This document shows positions 52,329 to 62,404 of a stretch of DNA of 64,000 bases, piece by piece; within the stretch, counting starts at the first letter, position 1; each line of letters starts with the position of its first letter. This DNA comes from Mycobacterium bohemicum DSM 44277. GTDB taxonomy: Bacteria > Actinomycetota > Actinomycetes > Mycobacteriales > Mycobacteriaceae. The stretch is taken from positions 2,063,009 through 2,127,008 of the forward strand of contig NZ_CSTD01000001.1 in the NCBI RefSeq assembly GCF_001053185.1. The letters run 5' to 3'. A program made the translations under genes and the position numbers. The notes beneath the pieces were generated by a model that did no database searches, was not told the DNA's origin, and saw only the letters and a list, made by a program, of their open reading frames with translations.

Positions 52329-53751
52329 CCGCCGAGCCACCCGAGTGGGTCCAGGCGACCAGCACGGCGCCGACGCCCGACGAGATCGCGTCCCTGTTGC
52401 AGGTCGAGCACCTGCTGGACCAGCGCTGGCCGGAGACCCGCATCGAGCCGAGCCTGACCCGGATCAGCGCGCTGATGGACCTGCTGGGCTCACCGCAGCT
52501 GGGCTACCCGTGCATCCATGTCGCGGGCACCAACGGCAAGACGTCGGTGACGCGTTTGATCGACGCGCTGGTGACCGCGCTGGGCCGGCGCACCGGGCGC
52601 ACCACCAGCCCCCACCTGCAGTCGGCGGTGGAGCGGATCGCGATCGACGGAAGGCCGATCACCCCCGCGCAGTACGTGGCGACCTACCGCGAGATCGAGC
52701 CGTTCGTGCAGATGATCGACGAGCAATCCCAAGCCGCCGGCGGCCCCCGCATGAGCAAGTTCGAGGTCCTCACCGCCATGGCTTTCGCGGCGTTCGCCGA
52801 CGCCCCCGTGGACGTCGGGATCGTCGAGGTGGGCATGGGCGGGCGCTGGGATGCCACCAACGTGGTCAGCGCGCCGGTCGCCGTCATCACCCCGATCGCC
52901 CTCGACCACATGGACTACCTCGGTGACGACATCGCCGGCATCGCGGGGGAGAAGGCCGGCATCATCAAGAAATCGCCCGACGGCGCACCCGACACCGTCG
53001 CGGTCATCGGGCGCCAGCTGCCCGAGGCGATGGAGGTGCTGCTGGCCCAGACGGTGCGTGCCGACGCCGCGGTCGCCCGCGAGGATTCGGAATTCGCGGT
53101 CCTGGGGCGTCAAGTCGCGATCGGCGGCCAGGTGCTGACCCTGCAGGGGCTCGGCGGGGTGTATTCGGACGTCTTCCTGCCCCTGCACGGGGAGCATCAG
53201 GCGCACAACGCGGCCGTGGCGCTCGCTGCCGTCGAGGCCTTCTTCGGTGCCGGGGCGCAGCGCCAGCTCGACGTCGACGCCGTCTACCGATATTCGGTCG
53301 AGGCGCGGCCGGACCGCCGACCGTGTTCATCGACGCCGCGCACAATCCGGCCGGCGCGGCGGCGCTCGCGCAGGCCCTGGCGGCCGAATTCGATTTCCGC
53401 TTCCTGGTCGGCGTGCTCAGCGTGCTCGCCGACAAGGACGCCGACGGCATCCTTGCCGCGCTGGAGCCGGCTTTCGACCACGTCATCGTGACGCACAATG
53501 GTTCTCCCCGGGCGCTGGACGTCGACGCCTTGGCGCTGGCCGCCCGGGAGCGGTTCGGGCCGGACCGGGTGTCCACCGCCGAGAACCTGCGCGACGCGAT
53601 CGATGCCGCGACCGAACTGATCGACGCCGAGACGGCGGGGGCCGCGCTCGACGGCGAATCCGAAGCCTTCTCGGGCACCGGAATCGTGATCACCGGCTCG
53701 GTCGTCACCGCCGGCGCGGCGCGAACGCTGTTCGGACGTGATCCGGCGTGA
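52325..53751 (+). pseudogene. folC: Folylpolyglutamate/dihydrofolate synthase FolC, with an internal deletion and frameshift
   Basis: A Mur-ligase-like ATP enzyme that adds glutamate to folates. The first 320 codons are intact: HVAGTNGKTSVTRLID (P-loop, about 66-81), TTSPHLQ, VEVGMGGRWDATN (about 168-180), ITPIALDHMDYLG. After LDVDAV (near base 53285) the sequence reads YRYSVEARPDRR and falls out of frame. The C-terminal part resumes in another frame as VFIDAAHNPAGAAALA (from 53323) and is intact to the TGA at 53751. The SPGRLE-type segment expected between is missing, about 25 bases. FolC is normally needed for growth, so an assembly fault is likely. Confidence 0.82.
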
Positions 53752-54113
53752 CCGAACCCGAAACCGGCCGGCCCGACCCGTGGAAGAGCTTCGGCGCGGT
53801 GATGGCCGCGACGCTGATTCTCGAGGCGATCGTGGTGCTGCTGGCGATACCGGTTGTCGGCGCGGTCGGCGGGGGTCTCACGTCGGCGTCGCTGGCCTAC
53901 CTGATCGGCCTGGCCGTTCTGCTCGTGCTGCTGGTCGGGGTGCAGCGGCGGCCGTGGGCGATCTGGGTGAACCTGGGCGTCCAGGTCCTGGTGCTGGCCG
54001 GCTTCGCGGTGTACCCGGGCGTCGGGTTCATCGGGGTGCTGTTCAGCACGCTGTGGGCCCTGCTCTTTTACTTCCGGTCCGAGGTCCGGCGCCGTCAGCA
54101 GGGCGGTCCTTAG
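53748..54113 (+). CDS. DUF4233 small membrane protein (Rv2446c-like)
   Basis: 121 residues with three to four hydrophobic segments: ATLILEAIVVLLAIPVVGAV (about 20-39), LAYLIGLAVLLVLLVGV (49-65), WAIWVNLGVQVLVLAGFAVY (71-90) and VGFIGVLFSTLWALLFYF. Function is unknown; the gene is conserved between folC and ndk in mycobacteria. GTG 53748 overlaps the folC stop by GTGA. Confidence 0.85.
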   Translation: MTEPETGRPDPWKSFGAVMAATLILEAIVVLLAIPVVGAVGGGLTSASLAYLIGLAVLLVLLVGVQRRPWAIWVNLGVQVLVLAGFAVYPGVGFIGVLFSTLWALLFYFRSEVRRRQQGGP

Positions 54114-54115
54114 CT

Positions 54116-54186
54116 CGGCTCCGCCGCGCTCGCGACCGCACCCCGATGGTGGCGACCCGCCTCGCCCGGCTCCGCCGCGCTCGCGA
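54116..54186. repeat. 20-bp direct repeat upstream of ndk
   Basis: CGGCTCCGCCGCGCTCGCGA occurs at 54116-54135 and again at 54167-54186, fully conserved, in the short gap between the DUF4233 gene and ndk. Confidence 0.75.
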
Positions 54187-54218
54187 TCGCCACGGGGCCT
54201 TTCTGTACGCTGTGCGCC

Positions 54219-54629
54219 GTGACCGAACGGACCCTGGTACTGATCAAGCCGGACGGCGTGCAGCGGCGCCTGGTCGGGGAGATCATCGGCCGCATCGAGC
54301 GAAAGGGCCTCGCGATCGCGGCGCTCGAGCTACGCCACGTCAGCGAGGAACTGGCCGGCCGGCACTACGCCGAGCACGAGGGGAAGCCCTTCTTCGGTTC
54401 GCTGCTGGAGTTCATCACGTCGGGGCCGGTGGTGGCCGCGATCGTGGAGGGACCGCGGGCGGTCGCGGCGTTTCGGCAGCTCGCGGGCGGCACCGACCCG
54501 GTCGAGAAGGCCACACCCGGCACGATCCGCGGCGATTTCGGGCTGCAGACGCAGTTCAACCTGGTGCACGGCTCCGACTCGGCCGAGTCGGCGGCGCGCG
54601 AGATTGCGCTCTGGTTCCCGGGCAGCTAG
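54219..54629 (+). CDS. ndk: Nucleoside diphosphate kinase
   Basis: A 136-residue enzyme that transfers phosphate between nucleoside tri- and diphosphates. Seen: [23 protein letters not shown] (5-27) and the active-site histidine in [13 protein letters not shown] (about residue 117). The length is that of M. tuberculosis Ndk. The GTG at 54219 is the start. It likely belongs to the valS-folC-DUF4233-ndk unit. Confidence 0.97.
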   Translation: MTERTLVLIKPDGVQRRLVGEIIGRIERKGLAIAALELRHVSEELAGRHYAEHEGKPFFGSLLEFITSGPVVAAIVEGPRAVAAFRQLAGGTDPVEKATPGTIRGDFGLQTQFNLVHGSDSAESAAREIALWFPGS

Positions 54630-54946
54630 CGGCCGCGGCGCCCGGTTTCGGCGGCAACCCGCCAAGGTGCGGGTGAGCACGAGAAGTGATATGGGATACT
54701 TGCACCGGGTGAACGTCGCCGGACCGGCGTCAGACACCCGAATGAAGACTTAGACAAGCGCGACCATCGCCGTAACCGTGATGTTGCGCGGCATGTCAGG
54801 CCGACATTCAGCACGGCGCCGAGCGAGTTGTACCCGAGTTGCTCGGGGCGAGACCATCACATGCCCGGGGGAACCGACCCGGGCCCATATCGAAGCCCTC
54901 GCGTGGCCGCGTCGACAAGACGCGCCCGGGGGCTAAAGGAGAATAC
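54630..54946 (+). promoter_or_regulatory. rne upstream region: candidate promoter and long leader
   Basis: No gene is seen in these 317 bases. TGG-GATACT (54692-54700) is an extended -10 type element, giving a predicted leader of about 240 bases before the rne GTG at 54947. RNase E genes often have long leaders through which they adjust their own mRNA stability, and M. smegmatis rne has one. AAAGGAGAA before the start is a good ribosome-binding site. Confidence 0.45.
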
Positions 54947-57648
54947 GTGGTAGACGGTGCACCACCTACAGAACCATCGCAACAGTCGGCTCAGCACGGC
55001 GACCTGCCGGACCGCCTGAGAGTCCACCAGCTGGCGCGGGCGCTGGGCAGCACCAACGCCGAGGTGCTCGAGGCGCTGGTCTCGATCGACGGGCAGACGC
55101 GCAGCGTGCATTCGGGCGTGAACCGCGACGAGGCGCTGCGGGTTCGCGACATGATCTTCGCCAAGCCGTTGGAGAACGTCCCGGGCTTCAGCCACGCCGC
55201 GGTTCCGGTCGTCAGGGCGGCCGCATCCCGGCCGTCGTCGGCGACGGGCACCGAGCCGGCGCAGTACACCCCGCTGTTCGTCGCGCCGCAGCCGATGGCC
55301 GACGGCCGCGAGGAGTACAGCGAGGAGGACGGCGCCGACTCCGACGAGTCCGACACCGACGAGGACGAAGACCAGGGCGACCGGCCGGCCAACCGCCGGC
55401 GCCGCCGGGGCCGCCGGCCGGCGACGACGACGAGCGGGCCGAGGACGAGGACGACGACCAGGACTCCGACGACGGCGACGAGGACGGCGGTTCGTCGGAA
55501 GCCGCCACCCGCCGCCGACGCAGGCGCCGGCGCCGCAAATCCGGATCGGGCGACGACAACGAAGACGGTCCCGCCCCCGACGATCCGCCGAATACCGTTG
55601 TGCACGAACGCCCGTCGCGTTCGGGCAAGGGTGGCGGCGACGACGGTAACGGCGCGGCGAGCAACGAGATCAAGGGCATCGACGGCTCGACCCGGCTGGA
55701 GGCCAAGCGCCAACGGCGCCGGGACGGGCGCGACGCCGGGCGGCGCCGCCCGCCGGTGCTCACCGAGGCCGAGTTCCTGGCGCGCCGTGAGGCCGTCGAA
55801 CGGATCATGGTGGTGCGCGACCGGGTCCGCACCGAACCGCCGCACACCGGTTCGCGGTATACCCAGATCGCGGTGCTCGAGGACGGCATCGTGGTCGAGC
55901 ACTTCGTCACCTCGGCCGCGTCGGCGTCCCTGGTGGGCAACATCTACCTGGGCATTGTGCAAAACGTGCTGCCGTCGATGGAGGCGGCGTTCGTCGACAT
56001 CGGCCGTGGCCGCAACGGTGTCCTCTACGCCGGCGAAGTCAATTGGGACGCAGCGGGATTGGGCGGTTCGGATCGTAAGATCGAGCAGGCGCTCAAGCCC
56101 GGCGACTACGTCGTGGTCCAGGTCAGCAAGGACCCGGTCGGTCACAAGGGCGCGCGGCTCACCACGCAGGTGTCGCTGGCGGGTCGCTACCTGGTGTATG
56201 TCCCCGGGGCGTCGTCGACCGGGATCAGCCGCAAGCTGCCCGACACCGAACGCCAGCGGCTCAAGGAGATCCTGCGCGAGGTGGTGCCGTCGGACGCCGG
56301 CGTCATCATCCGCACCGCGTCCGAGGGCGTCAAAGAGGACGACATCCGCAACGACGTCACCCGGCTGCAGGAGCGGTGGCAGCAGATCGAGGCGAAGGCG
56401 AACGAGACCAAGCAGAAGGCCGCCGGGGCCGCGGTGGCGCTCTACGAAGAGCCCGACGTGTTGGTCAAGGTCATCCGCGACCTGTTCAACGAGGACTTCG
56501 CGGGCCTCATCGTCTCCGGAGACGAGGCCTGGACGACGATCAACGAGTACGTCAATTCCGTTGCGCCCGATCTGGTTTCGAAGCTGACCAAGTACGAGAC
56601 GCCCGACGGCGACGGGCCCGACGTGTTCGCGGTGCACCGCATCGACGAGCAACTGGTCAAGGCGATGGACCGCAAGGTGTGGCTGCCCTCGGGCGGCACC
56701 CTGGTCATCGACCGGACCGAGGCCATGACGGTCATCGACGTCAACACCGGCAAGTTCACCGGCTCCGGCGGCAACCTCGAGCAGACTGTCACCAAGAACA
56801 ACCTCGAGGCGGCCGAGGAGATCGTCCGCCAGCTGCGGCTGCGCGACGTGGGCGGCATCGTGGTCATCGACTTCATCGACATGGTGCTGGAGTCCAACCG
56901 CGACCTGGTGCTGCGCCGGCTGACCGAGGCGCTGGCCCGCGACCGCACGCGCCATCAGGTCTCCGAGGTGACCTCGCTGGGCCTGGTGCAGCTGACCCGC
57001 AAGCGGCTGGGCACCGGCCTGATCGAGGCGTTCTCGACCTCCTGCCCGAACTGCGGCGGTCGTGGCGTGCTGCTGCACGCCGACCCCGTCGAATCCACCC
57101 CGTCGAACGGGCGGAAGTCGGACTCCGCCGGCCGCCGGGGCCGGCGGTCGAAGAAGGGCCGTTCCGAGGAGTCCGCCGACCAGCCCACCGTCGCCAAGGT
57201 TCCCGCGCACGCCCCCGGCGAGCACCCGATGTTCAAGGCGATGGCCGCCGGGGCCTCCAAGGACGACGAGAACGGCGAGTCCGGTGAGGAAGCCGTTGGT
57301 GAAGTCGACGAGCGCACCGACGAAGGCGCCGTCGAAGACCTGGCGGGCAGCGGCCCGGACGACTTCGAGGGTTCCGACGAGCCGACCGATGACGACTCCG
57401 AGGAAGACGAGGACGACGAGGACGACGAGCTCGACGACGACGAGGACCTCGATGACGAGGAAGACCTCGGCGACGACGACGAGGACCTCGAGCTCGACGA
57501 CGAGGAGCTCGACGACGAGGACTCCGACGACACCGACGCCGATCGCGATACTGACGCCGATTCCGGGGCTGACGGCGGGCCGTTCGGGCGGCACCGTCGG
57601 CGGCGCGCGGCCGGCCGGCCGGCCGGTCCACCCATCCACATCGACTGA
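54947..57648 (+). pseudogene. rne: Ribonuclease E/G, frameshifted in the N-terminal linker
   Basis: About 900 residues once corrected. The start VVDGAPPTEP and RVHQLARALGSTNAEVLEALVS form the actinobacterial N-terminal extension. Near base 55425 the basic linker RRRRGRR runs into a wrong frame; adding one base in ccggccggcg gives RPGDDDERAEDEDDDQDSDD. The catalytic core from about 55760 is intact: S1-like VGNIYLGIVQNVLPSMEAAFVDIG, TVIDVNTGKFTG (Mg-binding Asp), VVIDFIDM and the zinc link SCPNCGGRG. An Asp/Glu-rich tail (57390-57540) follows. RNase E starts mRNA decay and rRNA processing and is essential in mycobacteria, so a sequencing gap is likely. Confidence 0.85.
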
Positions 57649-57864
57649 CCGATCGGCCGGGCACCCGGTTTGACCCTCTAGCCGCTGGTCAAGTACCCTT
57701 GGACAGTTGTCGCCAGGCCGGGCAAGCAGCAAAACCCCTGGCCGGCGACCAGCGGGACCCCGGCGATCACCGCGCGGCCCGTACCAGACCCACCACGAGC
57801 ACCGCCGGTGGCTCGCGCGCCACGCGGCGGGCAGGCGGCGAAGCAGAGTAAGGCAGGAGCAACG

Positions 57865-58176
57865 ATGGCGACCTACGCAATCGTCAAGACCGGCGGTAAG
57901 CAGTACAAAGTTGCCGTCGGGGACGTCGTCAAGGTCGAGAAGCTCGACTCCGAGCCCGGCGCCAGCGTGTCGCTGCCGGTCGCGCTGGTGGTGGACGGCG
58001 CCAACGTCACCTCCGATGCCGGCGCGCTGGCCAAGGTGGCCGTGACCGGCGAGGTGCTCGAGCACACCAAGGGACCCAAGATCCGTATCCACAAGTTCCG
58101 GAACAAGACCGGCTACCACAAGCGCCAGGGCCACCGTCAGCAGCTGACGGTGCTCAAGGTGACCGGGATCAAGTAG
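57865..58176 (+). CDS. rplU: 50S ribosomal protein L21
   Basis: A 103-residue ribosomal protein. [20 protein letters not shown] (1-20) and the C-terminal signature [20 protein letters not shown] (about 73-92) are diagnostic. ATG 57865 follows AGGAG; in-frame codons from 57808 are upstream leader. rpmA follows after 15 bases. The 216-base leader from rne carries no other gene. Confidence 0.97.
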   Translation: MATYAIVKTGGKQYKVAVGDVVKVEKLDSEPGASVSLPVALVVDGANVTSDAGALAKVAVTGEVLEHTKGPKIRIHKFRNKTGYHKRQGHRQQLTVLKVTGIK

Positions 58177-58191
58177 CAGAGGCGGCAAACA

Positions 58192-58446
58192 ATGGCACAC
58201 AAGAAGGGCGCGTCCAGCTCGCGCAACGGCCGCGACTCCGCCGCTCAGCGGCTGGGCGTCAAGCGGTTCGGCGGCCAGGTCGTCAAGGCCGGCGAAATCC
58301 TGGTGCGGCAGCGCGGTACGAAGTTCCACCCCGGCGTCAACGTCGGCCGCGGCGGCGACGACACACTGTTCGCCAAGGCGTCCGGTGCCGTCGAGTTCGG
58401 GGTCAAGGGCGGACGCAAGACCGTCAGCATCACGCCGCAGGTCTAG
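58192..58446 (+). CDS. rpmA: 50S ribosomal protein L27
   Basis: An 84-residue protein at the peptidyl-transferase centre. [20 protein letters not shown] (2-21) and [21 protein letters not shown] with [12 protein letters not shown] are typical. It begins directly with the mature N-terminus, so no N-terminal processing peptide of the Firmicutes type is needed. Confidence 0.97.
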   Translation: MAHKKGASSSRNGRDSAAQRLGVKRFGGQVVKAGEILVRQRGTKFHPGVNVGRGGDDTLFAKASGAVEFGVKGGRKTVSITPQV

Positions 58447-58526
58447 GTCTCTTCGCGACCGTCACGCTGGGGCGGCTTCGCGACGTTTGCCTCGCCCTGG
58501 CGTCACGTTCGAAGGGCTGGTAACCG

Positions 58527-59792
58527 ATGCCTCGGTTCGTCGATCGAGTCGTCATCCACGCGCGGGCCGGTTCCGGCGGCAACGGCTGTGCGTCGGTTCA
58601 TCGGGAGAAGTTCAAGCCGCTGGGCGGACCCGACGGCGGCAACGGTGGCCGCGGCGGCAGCGTGGTGCTCGTCGTCGATCCGCAGGTGCACACCCTGCTG
58701 GACTTCCATTTCCGCCCGCACATCACCGCCGCCTCGGGCAAGCAGGGGATGGGCGGCAACCGGGACGGGGCCGCCGGGGCCGACCTCGAGGTGAAGGTCC
58801 CCGACGGCACCGTCGTCCTGGACGAGAACGGCCGGTTGCTGGCCGACCTGGTCGGCGCGGGCACGCGCTTCGAGGCGGCCGCCAAGCCCAAGATCGCCGA
58901 CTATCCGTTCACCACGCTGGCCCCCAACCTGGGCGTCGTATCGGCCGGTGAGCACACCTTCACCGTCGCCGACGTGCCGGGCCTGATCCCCGGGGCGTCG
59001 CAGGGCCGCGGCCTGGGGCTGGAGTTCCTGCGGCACATCGAGCGGTGCGCGGTGCTGGTGCACGTGGTCGACTGCGCCACCGCCGAACCGGGCCGCGACC
59101 CGATCTCCGACATCGAGGCGCTGGAGGCCGAACTCGCCGCCTACACACCGACGTTGCAGGGGGACGCCACCCTGGGCGATCTGGCCGAGCGGCCGCGGGC
59201 GGTGGTGCTCAACAAGATCGATGTGCCGGAGGCCCGCGAGCTCGCCGAATTCGTCCGTGACGAGATCGCCGAGCGGGGCTGGCCGGTGTTTCTGGTGTCG
59301 ACGGTGTCCCGAGAGGGGTTGCAGCCGTTGATCTTCGGGCTGTGGCGGATGGTCTCGGAGTACAACGCCGCGCGGCCGCCCAGCGTGCCGCGGCGGCCCG
59401 TGATCCGTCCGGTACCGGTCGACGACAGCGGCTTTTCCGTCGAGCCCGACGGCGAGGGCGGGTTCCTGGTGGCCGGCGCGCGCCCCGAACGCTGGGTGCG
59501 CCAGACCAACTTCGACAACGACGAAGCGGTGGGGTATCTCGCCGACCGGCTGGCCCGGCTCGGCGTCGAAGACGAGCTGCTGCGCCTCGGGGCGGAGCCT
59601 GGCTGCGCGGTGACCATCGGCGACATGACGTTCGACTGGGAACCGCAGACCCCGGCGGGACAACACGCCGCGATGTCGGGCCGGGGGACCGACGCCCGGC
59701 TGGAGCGCAGCGACCGCATCGGCGCCGCCGAGCGCAAGGCCGCGCGGCGTCAGCGCCGCAGGGCCGCCGACGAACCCGGCGGCGAGTCGTGA
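58527..59792 (+). CDS. obg: GTPase Obg/CgtA with an in-frame internal deletion removing the P-loop
   Basis: 421 residues; M. tuberculosis Obg has 479. The N-terminal Obg fold is present ([21 protein letters not shown], 11-31; [16 protein letters not shown]). At residue 119 the text jumps from AGTRFEAAA to [15 protein letters not shown], skipping the end of the Gly-rich fold and the whole G1/P-loop (GxPSAGKSS type). Later motifs are kept: DVPG (G3), NKID (G4) and the C-terminal OCT domain [21 protein letters not shown] protein without G1 should not bind GTP normally. Obg is essential, so a collapsed assembly is the likely cause. The junction is near 58878-58890. Confidence 0.88.
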   Translation: MPRFVDRVVIHARAGSGGNGCASVHREKFKPLGGPDGGNGGRGGSVVLVVDPQVHTLLDFHFRPHITAASGKQGMGGNRDGAAGADLEVKVPDGTVVLDENGRLLADLVGAGTRFEAAAKPKIADYPFTTLAPNLGVVSAGEHTFTVADVPGLIPGASQGRGLGLEFLRHIERCAVLVHVVDCATAEPGRDPISDIEALEAELAAYTPTLQGDATLGDLAERPRAVVLNKIDVPEARELAEFVRDEIAERGWPVFLVSTVSREGLQPLIFGLWRMVSEYNAARPPSVPRRPVIRPVPVDDSGFSVEPDGEGGFLVAGARPERWVRQTNFDNDEAVGYLADRLARLGVEDELLRLGAEPGCAVTIGDMTFDWEPQTPAGQHAAMSGRGTDARLERSDRIGAAERKAARRQRRRAADEPGGES

Positions 59793-59840
59793 GGGCGGCG
59801 GCGACGATGCCGAGCGGAGCGATGAGGAGGAGCGGCGCAG

Positions 59841-60924
59841 TTGACTGAGCACCGCGACGCCATTCGCGCCGCCCGCAGCCTGGTGGTCAAGGTCGGCACG
59901 AACGCGCTGACCACGCCGTCGGGATTGTTCGACGCCGGCCGCCTGGCCGGGCTCGCCGATGCGATCGAGGCGCGCATGAAGGCGGGCACCGACGTTGTCA
60001 TCGTCTCCTCGGGCGCCATCGCCGCCGGCCTGGAGCCGCTCGGATTGACCCGTCGCCCCAAGGATTTGGCGACCAAGCAGGCCGCCGCCAGCGTCGGGCA
60101 GGTCGCGCTGGTCAACGCGTGGAGCGCGGCGTTCGCCCGCTACGGCCGCACCGTCGGGCAGGTGTTGCTCACCGCGCACGACATCTCCATGCGCGCCCAG
60201 CACACCAACGCCCAGCGCACCCTGGACCGGCTGCGGGCGCTGCACGCCGTGGCGATCGTCAACGAGAACGACACGGTGGCCACCAACGAGATCCGGTTCG
60301 GCGACAACGATCGCCTCTCGGCGCTGGTCGCTCACCTGGTCGGCGCGGACGCGCTGGTGCTGCTCTCCGACATCGACGGGCTCTACGACTCCGATCCCCG
60401 AAAGACCCCGGGCGCCCGGTTCATCCCGGAGGTGTCCGGCGCGGCCGACCTCGACGGGGTGGTGGCCGGACCGGGCAGTGCCCTGGGCACCGGCGGCATG
60501 GCGTCGAAGATGTCGTCGGCGCTGCTGGCCGCCGACGCCGGCGGCCGACGCCGCGACCGCCCTCACCGACGCCTCGTCGGGCACGGTGTTCGCCGCCCGT
60601 GCCGACCGGATGTCGGCACGCCGTTTCTGGGTGCGGTACGCCGCGGAATCGGCCGGCACGCTGACCCTGGACGCCGGCGCGGTGCGCGCGGTCACCCACC
60701 AGCGCCGCTCGCTGCTTCCCGCCGGCATCACCGCGGTCTCCGGCCGGTTCTACGGCGGCGACGTCGTCGAACTGTGGGGACCGGACGCGGCTATGGTGGC
60801 GCGCGGGGTGGTCGCCTACGACGCGGCCGAACTCGCCACGATGATGGGCCGGTCCACCTCCGAATTGCCCGGCGAGCTGCGCCGCCCCGCCGTCCACGCC
60901 GACGACCTCGTCGTGGTGAATTAG
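59841..60924 (+). pseudogene. proB: Glutamate 5-kinase ProB, with a short deletion and frameshift
   Basis: The first enzyme of proline synthesis, phosphorylating glutamate. The amino-acid kinase domain is intact: [20 protein letters not shown] (15-34), [11 protein letters not shown] (53-63), [17 protein letters not shown] and [11 protein letters not shown], to [14 protein letters not shown]. There about 23 bases (a VPVLLA-type strand) are missing and the frame changes; [19 protein letters not shown] resumes from about base 60545 and continues through the PUA domain to TAG 60924. The junction is flanked by GCCGACGCC copies. TTG 59841 follows GAGGAGGAG. It belongs to the rplU-rpmA-obg-proB unit. 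Confidence 0.83.
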
Positions 60925-60927
60925 CGG

Positions 60928-61788
60928 TCAGCTCAGGGCGATCGGCGCCAGTGCTCCCCCCAGTTCCTCGGACAGCAGCACCAGCAGCTCGGAGCAGCCG
61001 CCGTCGACCTTGACGGCGGCCAGGTCGTCACCGCGGGTGCGGCCGCGGTTGATGATGCCGATCGGGACGCCGTTGGCCGCGGCGTGTCGCACGAACCGAT
61101 ACCCGGAGAACACCGTCAGCGACGAGCCGGCGACCAGCAGGGCCTCGGCCTGGTCGACCAGTGAAAAGGCTTGTGCGACAATCTCTTTGGGAACGCTTTC
61201 CCCGAAATAGACGATGTCGGGCTTGAGCATGCCCCCGCACCGGTCGCAGTCCAGGTAACGGAAGGCGGTGGTGTCACCGACGACCGCGTCGGCGTCGGGG
61301 GCCACCGCCAGCCCGCCGACGGCTTCCGCGCGCTCGGCGAAACCCGGGTTGAGGGCCTCCAGCCGCTCGGCCAGGGCGGCGCGCGTCATGGTGAGGCCGC
61401 AGCGCAGGCAGACCACCTGCGCGTAGGTGCCGTGCAGGTTGACGACGTTGCGGCTGCCCGCCTTGGTGTGCAGCAGGTCGACGTTCTGGGTGATGACGCC
61501 GGTGACCACCCCGGCGCGGTCGAGTGCCGCCAGCGCGCGGTGACCGGCGTTGGGCAGCGTGTCGTCCATGTGCCGCCACCCGAGGTGGTTGCGGGCCCAG
61601 TACCGCTGGCGGAACACCGGGTCGGAGGTGAACTGGCGGATGGTCATCGGATTGCTCGGCGGCGAATCGGGCCCGCGGTAGTCCGGGATGCCGGAGTCGG
61701 TCGAGAGGCCCGCGCCGCTCAGCACGGCCACCCGCCGGCCGGCGAGCAGCGCGAGGAGTTCGGGCGCTTCGGGGCGGCGGGCGGTCAC
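60928..61788 (-). CDS. NAD-dependent protein deacylase, Sir2 family
   Basis: A 286-residue sirtuin. Seen: [15 protein letters not shown] (25-39, NAD-binding), [13 protein letters not shown] (100-112), the catalytic His119 in NLHGTY, zinc Cys pairs CLRC (127-130) and [23 protein letters not shown] and NRGRTRGDD. It should remove acyl groups from lysines using NAD+ and release nicotinamide. The start is set at GTG 61788; a coding frame continues upstream into the neighbouring gene and is not used. It ends three bases from the proB stop (convergent) and lies 17 bases after the cysteine hydrolase gene. It is absent here in M. tuberculosis. Confidence 0.88.
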   Translation of the reverse strand: MTARRPEAPELLALLAGRRVAVLSGAGLSTDSGIPDYRGPDSPPSNPMTIRQFTSDPVFRQRYWARNHLGWRHMDDTLPNAGHRALAALDRAGVVTGVITQNVDLLHTKAGSRNVVNLHGTYAQVVCLRCGLTMTRAALAERLEALNPGFAERAEAVGGLAVAPDADAVVGDTTAFRYLDCDRCGGMLKPDIVYFGESVPKEIVAQAFSLVDQAEALLVAGSSLTVFSGYRFVRHAAANGVPIGIINRGRTRGDDLAAVKVDGGCSELLVLLSEELGGALAPIALS

Positions 61789-61805
61789 CTGCTCGAGGGT
61801 ACTGA

Positions 61806-62345
61806 TCAGCCCAGGCAGTCCGCGGCGGTCGTGAGCTCGGCCGACATGTTGCGCTCCATCATCTTCAGCGCCGCCTCCCCGAGGTCCGGGTCGATGTGGG
61901 CGACCGCGTCCGTCGCGACCACGACCGGGAAGTGGCGCACGTAGGCGTCCAGGGCGCTGTAGAGGATGCACTGCTCGGTCACCTGCCCGGTGATGATCAA
62001 CCGCTGGGTTTCCAGCCGGTTCAGCAGGTAGGCCAGCGCGGTCGAATAGAACGCGCTGTGGCGCACCTTGGTCAGCACCCGGCTGCCCTCCGGCGGCACG
62101 ATCGGCTTCACCAGGTCGGGCCGGGCGCCGTCGAGCGCGGAGCGGACGAGGTCGGAGAACTCGGCGCTGAAATCGCCGTAGTTGTCGTTGACGTAGACCA
62201 GGTCGACGTCGTCGGACGCCCGCGCCCGCCGGACGAGATCGGCCAGGGGGTCGACGATCCTGCCCACATTGGGTATCAGGTCTTCAGCGTCGGGGTGCTG
62301 ATACGTGTTCATCATGTCGACCACCAGCACAGCAGTGTCACTCAT
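61806..62345 (-). CDS. Isochorismatase-like cysteine hydrolase
   Basis: A 179-residue member of the isochorismatase/nicotinamidase superfamily. The catalytic Asp is in AVLVVDMMNTYQHPDAE (5-21), the Lys in LTKVRHSAFYST (about 91-102) and the nucleophile Cys in ITGQVTEQCILYSALDAYVRHF (about residue 125). The DxH zinc motif of true nicotinamidases is not seen (YVNDNYGDF stands there), so PncA activity is doubtful. The gene precedes the sirtuin on the same strand and diverges from nadE by 59 bases. Confidence 0.86.
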   Translation of the reverse strand: MSDTAVLVVDMMNTYQHPDAEDLIPNVGRIVDPLADLVRRARASDDVDLVYVNDNYGDFSAEFSDLVRSALDGARPDLVKPIVPPEGSRVLTKVRHSAFYSTALAYLLNRLETQRLIITGQVTEQCILYSALDAYVRHFPVVVATDAVAHIDPDLGEAALKMMERNMSAELTTAADCLG

Positions 62346-62404
62346 GCCCGGCGGGATACCCGGCGGCCATCCGTTGACACCCGGCAGGCGACAATAGGGG
62401 GGTC

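Noticed and set aside
57649..57864. N-terminal extension of rplU from 57808
   Set aside because: L21 begins at [11 protein letters not shown]; the additional residues are not part of the family.
54991..58329. 1112-codon minus-strand frame opposite rne and rplU
   Set aside because: It reflects antisense codons of the Asp/Glu and Arg-rich rne text (Leu/Val runs) and covers three certain genes.
61806..62345. Nicotinamidase PncA
   Set aside because: The catalytic Asp, Lys and Cys are there, but the zinc-binding DxH segment typical of nicotinamidases is not, so only the superfamily name is given.
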